DNA of 64,000 bases from positions 248,001 through 312,000 of the forward strand of contig NZ_SMGD01000011.1 of assembly GCF_004339545.1 (NCBI RefSeq). The letters are read 5' to 3'. This document shows positions 30,447 to 39,396 of this stretch, piece by piece. The DNA comes from Celerinatantimonas diazotrophica. Lineage in GTDB: Bacteria > Pseudomonadota > Gammaproteobacteria > Enterobacterales > Celerinatantimonadaceae. The translations under genes were made by a program, and so were the position numbers. The notes below the pieces were generated by a model. That model was not told the origin of the DNA. It saw only the letters and a program-made list of their open reading frames with translations, and searched no databases. Each line of letters starts with the position of its first letter. Positions within the stretch are counted from its first letter, which is position 1.

Positions 30447-31337
30447 CTAAAAATTTAATTCTTGTTGTAACCATGATTTAAATGCATTGATTCTTAAAAT
30501 TCTCGAAGAAGAAGGATCACTAATTACCGAATAGCGAATCCCCGGATTTAAACCGATATTAAAAGGCCTGACTAACAGACCTCGCTCAACAAAATCTGCA
30601 CAAATACTTTCCGTTGCTAAACATGCACCATGTCCAGCAACTACTGCATTAATTGCCATATCAAAAGTCCCCACTTCCATCCATTGAATCCCTTCTTTTT
30701 TAGCTCCGACATTTGCATATTCAAACCACTTCTCCCAGCTAAAAGAAGCCGAATGAAAGTCAATCAACCAACATTTAAGTAGTTGTTCTGGAGAAGTAAA
30801 CTTCATCGCGTTAGCAAGTTCGGGGGAACAATAAGGATAAATAGCTTCTTCAAATAGCGTCTCCTGCTCTAAATCAAGATGTGCGACACTTTCATCACCT
30901 TGCCAAATTAGGACATCAGTTTGAGTATGCCGAATATCAATCTCCTTAATAGCTTGTACTCGAATTGGAACATGAGGAAATTCCGTAGTGAACTTCCATA
31001 GTCTAGGCATTAACCACCGTGTTGAAAATGAACGTGGCGCACTCACATTTAATACGCCCTCAAGAGGTTCATTTTGAATTCTATTGAGTCCAGTTATTAT
31101 ATTATTAAAACCATCATTAACATGCTTGTGCAGTATTTGCCCTTTGTCAGTTAAGTGCATTTCACGCCCGCGACGAATGAATAATTTACATCCCAAGCGT
31201 TCCTCAAGTTGACGCAATTTTTGACTAATGGCAGCTTGCGTGACGTGTAGCTCTTCTGCAGCTTTACTATAACTTTTTAGCCGAGCAGCTGATTCAAAAA
31301 AGCACAGTGCTGAAAGATAACGTAGTCGACTATCCAT
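30447..31337 (-). CDS. LysR-family transcriptional regulator (GcvA-like)
   Basis: A 296-residue regulator with an N-terminal winged helix (SAARLKSYSKAAEELHVTQAAISQKLRQLEERLG, about residues 15-48) and a PBP2-like effector domain. FIRRGREMHLTDKG and the RWLMPRLWKF block resemble GcvA and relatives such as AmpR. No divergent partner gene is present, so the target is unknown. Confidence 0.9.
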   Translation of the reverse strand: MDSRLRYLSALCFFESAARLKSYSKAAEELHVTQAAISQKLRQLEERLGCKLFIRRGREMHLTDKGQILHKHVNDGFNNIITGLNRIQNEPLEGVLNVSAPRSFSTRWLMPRLWKFTTEFPHVPIRVQAIKEIDIRHTQTDVLIWQGDESVAHLDLEQETLFEEAIYPYCSPELANAMKFTSPEQLLKCWLIDFHSASFSWEKWFEYANVGAKKEGIQWMEVGTFDMAINAVVAGHGACLATESICADFVERGLLVRPFNIGLNPGIRYSVISDPSSSRILRINAFKSWLQQELNF

Positions 31338-31787
31338 AAGCAGAGATTATAGTTCCTGTAACAAATCGTTGTTCGTAAGACAGCTCGTTTGCCCTGATAA
31401 TAACTACATCTGATAGCTAATCAAGGATAACAAGATGAGGGTAATGAGATCCTACCATACAAGAAAATTTCATAATCTATTGAAATTTATTAAATTTAAA
31501 TCCCCATTTAATCAAAAAAATAGGCATTTCAAAACGATATCACCTTACCTACAAAAAGATGTTGGACTCTCCTTTGAAAAGCAAGATGATTTACACTATT
31601 CAAGGTTTTTATAACCTGAGCTAATTCTAAACATAAAATTAGTAAAAAAGGGCGAACTAGCCAGCCACATTGTCGACAGGCCGAGGCAGCAAATATAAAT
31701 TTATAGCGCTCATGGATCCGTGAGCAATTTTTTAGATCCAATCACCGATTAGGCCCGAATCAACTGCCAAGTGCGACACTCGCAATA
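31338..31787. other. Non-coding stretch before the IS30-like remnant
   Basis: About 450 bp with no supported gene. It holds the LysR upstream region and, at 31745-31779, CCGATTA and GTGCGACAC, which recur inverted beyond the IS30-like remnant. A 70-codon minus frame in 31529-31741 has no recognisable features. Confidence 0.45.
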
Positions 31788-32285
31788 TCAACAAGACAAA
31801 GCCATTTCCTTTTTACCGCGCCGATACCGCTTGTGGCCTTGCCTTAAGTGGCGATATAACTTACCACCCAGGCATTTATCCTGCGCTACAAATCGGTAGA
31901 TCCACTCATGACTGACAGCAGCACCGACTTTAGTTAATACATTGGAAATCTGTTCTGGACTCCAATCTGCTTCTAAAAGGAGGCAGATAAAATCAACTCG
32001 CTCCTGAGGGATCCGGTATTTACGCGCTGATGTGCGTTTTTTGATGAATAACACCTAGTGGGCTTCTCTTGGGCAATAATGGCCACCCTTGTGGCTGAGG
32101 TTAAGCTCCCGATACACCGTCGGGCGATGGCTCTGAACTATTTCGCTATTTCAGAAACCGAAATACCCAGTTCCATAAGAGCAGAAATGTGGGATCGTCT
32201 ACCCGCGGTCAACTACTGATCATTCATGGTTGAATTGCTTATTTCTTTGGCAAGAAGAGCGTACCACTTTCAGTAGTTGACTTCC
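31788..32285 (-). pseudogene. Remnant of an IS30-family transposase/insertion sequence
   Basis: The intact piece (31788-32054) encodes RKYRIPQERVDFICLLLEADWSPEQISNVLTKVG..SHEWIYRFVAQDK..GGKLYRHLRQGHKRYRRGKK, the central part of an IS30-type transposase. Upstream sequence still encodes AGRRSHISALMELGISVSEIAK, the N-terminal helix-turn-helix, followed by an in-frame TAG and a frameshift. The catalytic DDE region is missing, so it cannot transpose. The surviving end carries GTCAACTACTG on the minus strand, near 32270-32285. Confidence 0.85.
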
Positions 32286-32289
32286 TCTT

Positions 32290-32760
32290 CTACACCTTGC
32301 CATGTGTGTCGCACCTATTAATCGGGGGGGTATATTGCATAAAGTATTCAAATTCATTTTCACAAACTTGTACAAACCCTAGCCTTGCATACAAATACTG
32401 AGCTGGATTTGTTTTTACCACACTCAGTCCTACGCTATCCCCCGTAATATTAGCGGTATTAATTAACGTTTCTATAAGAGACGTTGCAATTTTTTGATTT
32501 TGATAGTTGGGATGGATCTGAATTTGGATAAGATACCATTGATTAGAATCTTCTCTAAATTTTGTTTTGAACAAGCCAACTGGACAACCATTCACTTCAA
32601 TAATTTTCGCATGCTCAAATTCATATAACACGCGGGCTAAATAAGCATCTTCGGTGGTTGGCATACCACATTCTTTAAGGTAGGTGCCCATCGTTAGACT
32701 GCGAAGGTTAAGCAAAAATTTAATGTCTGAATCTAACGCTCTTCTCAATGAATATTCCAT
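32290..32760 (-). CDS. GNAT-family N-acetyltransferase
   Basis: A 156-residue acetyltransferase; the ATG at 32760 has GGAG 7 nt upstream, while a further in-frame start at 32787 lacks one. Acetyl-CoA-binding motif A is IQIHPNYQNQKIATSLIETL (about residues 80-100) and motif B is NPAQYLYARLGFVQV. The last residues (INRCDTHGKV) lie within 5 bp of the IS30 remnant end and probably come from inserted DNA, so the native C-terminus may have been replaced. Substrate unknown. Confidence 0.82.
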   Translation of the reverse strand: MEYSLRRALDSDIKFLLNLRSLTMGTYLKECGMPTTEDAYLARVLYEFEHAKIIEVNGCPVGLFKTKFREDSNQWYLIQIQIHPNYQNQKIATSLIETLINTANITGDSVGLSVVKTNPAQYLYARLGFVQVCENEFEYFMQYTPPINRCDTHGKV

Positions 32761-32815
32761 GAGTACTCCATTTACCCTAACGTCCATCAGGGTAAAAAAA
32801 CAAAACAGTTAAATG

Positions 32816-33065
32816 TTATACCCAGATATCATTTTCCGCTTGAAGCGCTCCACCAGCCTCTCCCGTTTTAACAACATCCTGAGACGCGATTAACAGAACA
32901 TAGCATTCACTTTCAGCAAAAAAGCGATGCTCTACACCTTTGGGAACAACACATATTTCGCCGTCACAACACACTCACGAAATTCACTGCCCATTGTTCC
33001 TTTGACCACCAAAAAGATCTCACCGGTGTCTTTATAAGGCAAGGCCAGGCAAACCCACTTAAAAA
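32816..33065 (-). pseudogene. Degraded cupin-domain gene
   Basis: Conceptual translation on the minus strand gives WVCLALPYKDTGEIFLVVKG..GSEFRECVV in one frame and then CDGEICVVPKGVEHRFFAE..ECYVLLIASQ in another, ending at the TAA 32816-32818. These are the two halves of a small cupin (the EIFLVVKG and GEICVVPKGVEHR motifs) separated by a frameshift, with no start found. Confidence 0.6.
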
Positions 33066-33095
33066 TCTAACCCATTTGAATGGCCAATGACTCAC

Positions 33096-33224
33096 CTATT
33101 CAATAATACGAGGTAGCCAATACTCAAAAAACTGACTGAGCTTTTCAGCTAGATTATTAGCTGATTTTTTGCAAAAATTGCCATGCTCGGCAGGCACGCT
33201 CACAAAAACTGTATCGAGCGCATG
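33096..33224 (-). pseudogene. C-terminal fragment of an unidentified gene
   Basis: A minus-strand frame reads HALDTVFVSVPAEHGNFCKK and continues to EYWLPRIIE before TAG at 33096-33098. The upstream in-frame sequence is closed by stops. It looks like a gene end, family unrecognised. The region 33225-33375 holds further short frames (for example MNAVFCYEEDG) that suggest more decayed coding DNA. Confidence 0.35.
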
Positions 33225-33375
33225 CTGATTGATCTAATTTATCAGTCCTTAAATGATCAATCGAGCTAAATCTTTATCTTGAACAATTAGCCATAGCGCC
33301 ATCTTCCTCATAGCAAAAAACAGCATTCATCGGCGATACGTCGCCAAATTGACAGGTTTCTATTGCAATTCTGTA

Positions 33376-33807
33376 TTACTCACTTGAGCCCTGAGGGACC
33401 AGTATATTTAACCGACGATGGGTATTTTCACGATAAGCTTTAAGCCGATTAATGTAATTTGCACAACCTCCGATATCGCCGTTATATCCCCATTTAATAA
33501 TTTCGTTATTGGTGTCTGCGATAAGCTTAATTGAGCAATGATGGTTGACAGGAATAACTTGATAGTAAGTATGGTTGCCATTACCAGGTAATATATGCGG
33601 AATAACAATACTCCCCCGCTGATTTAGCGACCAAGTATAGATCGTTTTATTCGCATTTATTTGCTTATCTGAAGGCTTACCTAGAACATCAATTGCTACT
33701 CTTACTTTTTTTCCTTTTAACGTATTGAGACCATCTTTCATTTGCCCAAATGAGGCGCATCCAGATAATAAAAACAAGCTCCATGCGATCATACAAAATT
33801 TATGCAT
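33376..33807 (-). CDS. Putative lipoprotein
   Basis: A 143-residue protein with a short signal peptide and lipobox LLSGC, lipidated Cys17. The remainder (GKKVRVAIDVLGKPSDKQ, KTIYTWSLNQRG) resembles outer-membrane SmpA/OmlA-like small lipoproteins in the pattern of a glycine-rich turn followed by a TYTW strand, but I cannot assign it. It stands alone in the accessory region. Confidence 0.7.
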   Translation of the reverse strand: MHKFCMIAWSLFLLSGCASFGQMKDGLNTLKGKKVRVAIDVLGKPSDKQINANKTIYTWSLNQRGSIVIPHILPGNGNHTYYQVIPVNHHCSIKLIADTNNEIIKWGYNGDIGGCANYINRLKAYRENTHRRLNILVPQGSSE

Positions 33808-33885
33808 TTAATAGTTCCTCGTTTAGCGAGGTACAGTACGATATGAATTACGACAAAGATCTCCATATGTAACCGCTCGCTCTAG

Positions 33886-34145
33886 GGACTATTGACCTTT
33901 GGTGGTTGAATTTTGTTCAAATTAAACGCATTTTGAACGCGGCGCCCCCTGCGTCGCTTAATGAGTGAAGCAAGCTGGGGCAACAAAGTTCAGGATGCGT
34001 TTAAATGAACCCCAAGGGCAGTATCTGAGAGGCATTTATCCAGCGTTAAACGTTCTTTGTGGAGAATAACGACACGGCACAACGTTTGCCTTGCCTAAAT
34101 CCCTCTCAGATTTCTGCAAAACGAATCACAAAAGGTCAATAGTCC
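33886..34145. mobile_element. MITE, copy 2, 260 bp, with extra internal palindrome
   Basis: Same family as 11410-11585, inverted relative to it, flanked by CTAG duplications (33882-33885, 34146-34149). Both termini carry the same G-to-A difference (GGACTATTGACC and GGTCAATAGTCC). It contains an 83-bp palindromic segment (33922-34004: TTAAACGCATTTTGAAC and GTTCAGGATGCGTTTAA arms) absent from copy 1. No coding capacity. Confidence 0.85.
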
Positions 34146-34540
34146 CTAGAGACTGTTACACTCTTTCCGATGCTTTTATAACAAAATTATTCATTGTGAT
34201 TTGCTACGGGGTTATACATTTTACCCATTCAACTATCAGAGTTTTTTGCTGTTAATACCCGCTTAATTATTTCCAAATTCGATATAAAATTTCGACTCCG
34301 AGCCATTCAAGCTATTTGTAACTCAATTGCGGCCCCCGTTGATGACTTAAATTTTCACAACTGAGTGCAAGCAATATATCTCGTTCTTTATGAACTAACC
34401 TTTCACCATATCAAGGCCGAGTGTTTTCCATCACGGTAACCTCAATCAGGGATGATCATAGTCACCTCGATTAACCAGTTGCTCTCTCTAATATGACGTA
34501 CACAGTCGTTTTAAATAGTCGATTGCGGCTACACTATAAA

Positions 34541-34571
34541 AAAGCCTGAGTAGTATGGTTACTCAGGCTTT
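34541..34571 (-). terminator. Terminator after the iron-binding protein gene
   Basis: AAAGCCTGAGTA (34541-34552) pairs with TACTCAGGCTTT (34560-34571), a perfect 12-bp stem. On the minus strand it is followed by a T run, and it lies about 95 bp beyond the stop of the binding-protein gene. Confidence 0.85.
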
Positions 34572-34666
34572 GGGGATGGCTCACCTAGATTAAGGTTGTC
34601 GCAGAATGACCTTCGTTCACTACCTTTGGCGACAACCTCAATTAAAGAGGCCGGTACTTTACTCGG

Positions 34667-35746
34667 TTATATCTTAACCATAAAGGTGCCTTTTGGCACA
34701 ACTGGCAGGTATTTCTTATAGAAGTTTATATAATCCTGCTGTGGGTGCAAATCGCTAAACAGCTTGGGATACAGGGCTTTCGCGTAGAATTCGATCATGG
34801 CTCCATCCATAATGGTACGACAAGCGCCATGATAGGCACCATACATCCGATTATTTTTGACGGCGGATAGAGTCGACCAGCCAGTACGATTTTTGAATCC
34901 GGCTAAACGCTCTCTGGCCACTTTTTTAGAAATCCCCTGCCCCATCAGCATGCTATCGCTTTTTCCGACTTCGTATCCTGTTATCACGATGACGTCAGGG
35001 TTAGAGGCGATGATTTGTTCTGGGTTCATTTTTCCCCACCATTCCACATAAGGGGCGGCAATATTATCCCCCCCGGCAATGGTGCTGATGGCTCCCCACA
35101 TGTTTTTACCAAAGGTATAACCGATGTCATTGACTCCAGAGGCGCCAAACTCAGTGTAGACTTTGGGCTTAGGTAAGTTCGCTTTAGCGAGTCGACTCTT
35201 AATCATGTGGATGGTATGAGCATATTGGTTGGCGATTTCTTCAGCACGCTTCTGTTGGCCCGTTATCACCCCAATGATTTTGGTACTTAACATATGACGC
35301 TTTAAAGTTTCGGCATTATAGTCGACAACCACAACAGGAATACCAGCGTTTTCCAAGCGTTTTACATCATCACCAAGGGCTTTGTATTGCCATGCCGCTA
35401 GCATAACAAGATCGGGGTTTAGGCTGATGACCTTTTCCACCGAGAAAGTTTTCGTATCCACTCGACCAATGGCAGGAATTTTGGCTAGTGAAGGGCGATG
35501 TTTGACATACATGTCCCAATTCGCTTTGCGGGCTTGCCAAATGTATCTTGACATGCCAACCACATGATCATAGGCAGCTTCGGTACCGATGGCCATATAG
35601 TCCTCAGGATAAAACCCAACAATGACGCGTTTTGCAGGTGCATCAAAGGTGACATGTCGTCCTAAAACATCGGTAATCGTAGTGGTCTTAGCAAAGCAGA
35701 GACTCGAGAACAGCAGAGCGGCAATACAAAATAGTTTTTTAAGCAT
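34667..35746 (-). CDS. Iron/siderophore-type ABC substrate-binding protein
   Basis: A 359-residue periplasmic binding protein of the BtuF/FepB fold (PF01497 type). The signal peptide is cleaved after about Ala19 (LCFA). The domain starts ITDVLGRHVTFDAPAKRVIV and contains VEKVISLNPDLVMLA and NPEQIIASNPDVIVITG, the repeated pattern of this family. It is divergent from its permease and ATPase, with a Fur box between. Substrate (ferric siderophore, heme or another chelate) cannot be read from sequence. Confidence 0.9.
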   Translation of the reverse strand: MLKKLFCIAALLFSSLCFAKTTTITDVLGRHVTFDAPAKRVIVGFYPEDYMAIGTEAAYDHVVGMSRYIWQARKANWDMYVKHRPSLAKIPAIGRVDTKTFSVEKVISLNPDLVMLAAWQYKALGDDVKRLENAGIPVVVVDYNAETLKRHMLSTKIIGVITGQQKRAEEIANQYAHTIHMIKSRLAKANLPKPKVYTEFGASGVNDIGYTFGKNMWGAISTIAGGDNIAAPYVEWWGKMNPEQIIASNPDVIVITGYEVGKSDSMLMGQGISKKVARERLAGFKNRTGWSTLSAVKNNRMYGAYHGACRTIMDGAMIEFYAKALYPKLFSDLHPQQDYINFYKKYLPVVPKGTFMVKI

Positions 35747-35866
35747 GAAAAATATCCTTAAGGCATCATCAACATATTTTTAACTTACGAACAAAAGCGG
35801 CTTTAGCAAAACCGTAACAACAAAATAATCACTTGCGCGAATATTACGTTTAATTGCAATACATAT

Positions 35867-35885
35867 GCAAATCATTATCATTGCT
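35867..35885. promoter_or_regulatory. Fur box between divergent iron-transport genes
   Basis: GCAAATCATTATCATTGCT; on the other strand it matches 13 of 19 positions of the Fur consensus GATAATGATAATCATTATC. It lies in the 314-bp region shared by the binding-protein gene and the permease gene, so iron repression of both is likely. Confidence 0.7.
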
Positions 35886-36060
35886 TTTTAAGATTATATT
35901 GCGAATAGCTCTTTAGTGGTTCTCAGATGCGCAGTAATTGGTGTTATGTGAGAAGCAAAGAACAAGGCGTTTTAACAATGATTTTCCTTGATAAAAGATG
36001 GAGTGCCTTAGATTACAACGGTGTCATGCACTGTTCATGGGCAATGTAGGATAAAAATAC

Positions 36061-37116
36061 ATGATAGATTCAAATATAGTTCACAGTGCCCTTAAAGCTC
36101 AGCGAAGCTATGAACGACGACGTTTTATGATAATCAGTGTGTTGGCCCTGATATTGCTATTATCTTTTGTTTTCGATATAGCCACTGGCCCATCCATGAT
36201 CAATGTTATGGATGTGACACATGCGTTAGCGCATTTATTTGGCTTCCACTTAGAAGTATCGCATACGACTGAAATTATCGTGTCTAATCTGCGCTTACCG
36301 ATAGCTGTCATGGCGGTGGTCGTGGGTGGTTCGTTAGGGGTCGGTGGGGCTGAAATGCAAACCTTACTGAATAATCCAATGGCCAGCCCTTACACCTTAG
36401 GAATGGCTGCTGCATCTGGCTTTGGTGCAGCTTTAGTATTGTATTTAGGCTCCCTGGGCTTAGAGGCGAATGTGGCGGTGCCTGTTGGGGCATTTGTGTG
36501 CTGTATGTTGTCAGCAAGTTTGCTGTTTGGGCTGGCAACGATGCGTCATATTACCTCTGGACAGTTGATTCTAGCAGGAATTGCACTGTTATTTTTATTT
36601 CAATCACTACTGTCTTTGGTGCAATTTCTTTCTTCACCAGAGTTGAGCCAACAAATTCTGTTTTGGTTGTTTGGCAGTTTGACCAAAGCTAGTTGGACGA
36701 ATGTCGGGATTACCACAGGGATAATCACTCTGTGTTTGGGCATGTTAATAAAAGATGCGTGGAAGCTGACGGCCTTAAGGTTAGGAGAAGAAAGAGCCAA
36801 AAGTTTAGGGGTTGATGTGATGCGCCTGCGTATGAAAGTTTTGGTTGTTGTCGCAGTTATGACCGCAACTGTCACTAGTTTCGTTGGCATCATTGGCTTT
36901 ATCGGTATTGTTGCGCCCAATATTGCCCGTATCTTAGTAGGAGAAGACCAACGCTACTTTTTGCCTTTATCCTTTCTCGTGGGAGCGTTTTTATTATCCA
37001 GTGCCTCGGTCTTATCCAAAGTGATTGTACCAGGGTCTCTGTTTCCTATTGGTATTGTAACGGCCATCATCGGAGTGCCGTTTTTCTTCTGGTTGATCAT
37101 AAATAAGAGACGCTAA
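36061..37116 (+). CDS. FecCD-family ABC transporter permease
   Basis: A 351-residue inner-membrane permease for iron-chelate or cobalamin-type uptake. It has about nine or ten helices and family motifs NLRLPIAVMAVVVGGSLGVGGAEMQTLLNNPMASPYTLG, VSFVGI-like TSFVGIIGFIGIVAPNIARIL and VGAFLLSSAS. The ATPase gene begins 2 bp after its stop, and the binding protein is encoded divergently. Confidence 0.95.
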   Translation: MIDSNIVHSALKAQRSYERRRFMIISVLALILLLSFVFDIATGPSMINVMDVTHALAHLFGFHLEVSHTTEIIVSNLRLPIAVMAVVVGGSLGVGGAEMQTLLNNPMASPYTLGMAAASGFGAALVLYLGSLGLEANVAVPVGAFVCCMLSASLLFGLATMRHITSGQLILAGIALLFLFQSLLSLVQFLSSPELSQQILFWLFGSLTKASWTNVGITTGIITLCLGMLIKDAWKLTALRLGEERAKSLGVDVMRLRMKVLVVVAVMTATVTSFVGIIGFIGIVAPNIARILVGEDQRYFLPLSFLVGAFLLSSASVLSKVIVPGSLFPIGIVTAIIGVPFFFWLIINKRR

Positions 37117-37118
37117 AT

Positions 37119-37913
37119 ATGTTAGAAGTTCGTCATCTACATCTCGCCTTTGATGATTTAATACTGGCTGATGATATGAGTTTTACCCTCAAAGCTGGGC
37201 AAACTCATGTGATCATCGGCCCCAATGGCACCGGCAAGAGCTCGTTGCTGAAAGCCTTATTTGGCGATTTAGTGCCTCAGCATGGGCGTATTCTCTTTCA
37301 GGATCAGGAAATAGACCGCAAACATCTCGGCAACTGGCGTCAACACTTTGGTTATATGCCCCAAGATATTCGTCTTGATGTGGGATTGAGTGTATTAGAA
37401 GTGGTGTTGTTGGGTCAGCTTGATGCTTTATCCTTAAAACTTGGCGATAGTTTACTCAAAGAAGCACTGAGTGCGTTGCATCAAATTGGGCTTGTACATC
37501 TTGCCAATCGTGATGTACGGACATTAAGTGGCGGACAATGCCAGATGGTATTGTTTGCGCAAGCGCTTATGCGTCAACCCAAAATTCTTATGCTGGACGA
37601 GCCAGTCAGTGCATTGGATCTACACTTTCAGCAAGTGATGCTGGATCATTTAGATTCACAAACTAAAGCGAAAGACTGGGTTTCGGTGATGGTCCTGCAC
37701 GATTTAAACTTGGCAGCACAATATGCCGATAACTTGTTAGTGTTAAAGGACGGTAAGTTAGTGGCGCATGGGTCACCTAAAAACGTCCTGACCCCAGAGT
37801 TAGTAAAAGCGGTCTATGGTGTCAAAGCCGATGTCATTCTTGACAGTTCCGGCATCCCCTTTATTCGAACACAACGCAATGGCCATGAAGCACCTTTAGC
37901 GGCAGTGGTGTAG
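37119..37913 (+). CDS. ABC transporter ATP-binding protein, iron-chelate uptake
   Basis: The 264-residue ATPase of the importer. Walker A is GPNGTGKSS (about residue 34), signature LSGGQCQM, Walker B ILMLDEPVSALDL and the switch His in VMVLHDLNLAAQYAD. This composition is that of FecE/FhuC-like ATPases. It is separated from the permease by 2 bp. Confidence 0.95.
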   Translation: MLEVRHLHLAFDDLILADDMSFTLKAGQTHVIIGPNGTGKSSLLKALFGDLVPQHGRILFQDQEIDRKHLGNWRQHFGYMPQDIRLDVGLSVLEVVLLGQLDALSLKLGDSLLKEALSALHQIGLVHLANRDVRTLSGGQCQMVLFAQALMRQPKILMLDEPVSALDLHFQQVMLDHLDSQTKAKDWVSVMVLHDLNLAAQYADNLLVLKDGKLVAHGSPKNVLTPELVKAVYGVKADVILDSSGIPFIRTQRNGHEAPLAAVV

Positions 37914-37974
37914 CCCTTGCTGTCCATTCCTTATTTCACCGTCTTCTTAGCTGAGAGTATCCAATAGATTATTC

Positions 37975-39201
37975 ATGAATACTTCGGACTTTCTTAATAA
38001 CTGGCGTCGCTTGTCAGCCGCCAGTCGCGTATTGATTCTTAACAGCTTTACCTTCAACCTAGGTTTTTACATGCTGTTGCCTTACCTTGCGGATCATTTG
38101 CAGCGTTCGCTGGGATTGAGCCCTTGGTATGTTGGACTGGTCATTGGTCTGCGCGTACTCAGCCAGCAAGGCCTGTTCCTGATTGGGGGAACCCTAGGAG
38201 ATTACTTAGGTTACAAGCGTTTGATCTTGCTAGGCTGTTTGATTCGCGTATTGGGCTTTGCTCTATTGGGGCTCGCACAAAATTTGCCGCTGTTGTTGTT
38301 GGGGGCTTTTTTTACGGGCTTTGCAGGGGCGCTATTTACGCCTTCTAGCAACGCGTATTTGGCTTATCAGGCCCCCGATCAAGTGCAAAGAAATCGTATT
38401 TTTGCGATGCAAAACTGGGCGCGCGAAGGAGGACTGCTGCTTGGACCTTTGGTCGGTGTTTCCTTTATGGCCGTCAGCTTTATGTGGGTTGGCCTAGTTT
38501 CAGCGTTGTTGTTTCTGGCCCTGTTTTTCATTCAGTGGTGCTTTTTACCGGAGCTGAGTGAGCAAGTAAAACGTTCTGCTACGGAGCAACGCTTTTGGCA
38601 ACAATGGTCGAGCATGATAAAAAATGAGCATTTTATGGGCTTTATCCTCTGCGCCTGTGCGTTTCATCTATTTTTTCAGCAATTGTATTTGTCTCTGCCG
38701 AATGAAATATCAAGACGAGGTCTTGGCTCTGATGTGATTACATGGGTATTTATGACCACGTCGATTTTAGGTATTACATTGCAAATGCCGATCAGTCGTT
38801 GGGTCTCTCGTACCCTCGGTAGTGCTAAAGCAATGGGATTAGGGCTATTGCTCATGGGTGGGTCATTTCTGTGCTTTTTAGTCGATGTAGCCGATTTCTC
38901 TTGGCTCAGTTTTATTGCTTACGGTGTCATATTTAGTTTGGGGTCCATGTTGCTGTTACCGCTATTAGGCGCACACATTCCACTCTTTTGTGATAAATCT
39001 GAGCTGGGGAGTTACTACGGGCTCTATTCCTGTGTGGGGGGAATAGCGGCCTTTCTGGGTAACGTTATTATCGGCTGGCTGTTATCATTAGACGGTCTCA
39101 ACCATAATTGGATTTGGTTGGCCCTGGCACTGCTTGGCACCCTCTCCGGGATGGGGATGTATCGGCAAATTCGCAGCCTATCCGTTCAACAAAGTGCATA
39201 A
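37975..39201 (+). CDS. MFS transporter, associated with iron uptake
   Basis: A 408-residue, 12-helix major facilitator with the motif A-like GGTLGDYLGYKRLILLG (about residue 67) and the MdtH-like overall pattern. It lies 61 bp after the ATPase. MFS proteins at this position are sometimes siderophore exporters (EntS-like) or inner-membrane siderophore importers. Function here is inferred only from location. Confidence 0.88.
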   Translation: MNTSDFLNNWRRLSAASRVLILNSFTFNLGFYMLLPYLADHLQRSLGLSPWYVGLVIGLRVLSQQGLFLIGGTLGDYLGYKRLILLGCLIRVLGFALLGLAQNLPLLLLGAFFTGFAGALFTPSSNAYLAYQAPDQVQRNRIFAMQNWAREGGLLLGPLVGVSFMAVSFMWVGLVSALLFLALFFIQWCFLPELSEQVKRSATEQRFWQQWSSMIKNEHFMGFILCACAFHLFFQQLYLSLPNEISRRGLGSDVITWVFMTTSILGITLQMPISRWVSRTLGSAKAMGLGLLLMGGSFLCFLVDVADFSWLSFIAYGVIFSLGSMLLLPLLGAHIPLFCDKSELGSYYGLYSCVGGIAAFLGNVIIGWLLSLDGLNHNWIWLALALLGTLSGMGMYRQIRSLSVQQSA

Positions 39202-39301
39202 CATAAGCCTATATGGTTTGCTTATCCCAATGACCACAACGCATGACCGAAGCATGAAAGGGTGCTGCGCCTTAAGCGATATTTAAGCATAAAATACCCG
39301 T

Positions 39302-39327
39302 AGGGCTGCTGAACGGACAGCCCTTTT
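39302..39327 (+). terminator. Terminator after the MFS gene
   Basis: AGGGCTG (39302-39308) pairs with CAGCCCT (39318-39324), followed by TTT, about 100 bp after the MFS stop. Confidence 0.65.
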
Positions 39328-39396
39328 CACTGGGTTTTCTCTTAATGATTATACAGTCTCTCATCCCAACCAAAGATTAAAACAGCCAAGCATTAG

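Larger units (their letters stand above)
33808..34666. other. Non-coding region between lipoprotein and iron importer genes
   Basis: 860 bp without a supported gene. It contains MITE copy 2 (33886-34145), a sequence right after it (34146-34160) that resembles a third terminus, and two hairpins at 34541-34571 and near 34592-34638. Nothing recognised in 34160-34530. Confidence 0.6.

Noticed and set aside
31529-31741. 70-codon minus-strand frame
   Set aside because: No ribosome site, no recognisable motif, and it lies in debris next to an IS30 remnant.
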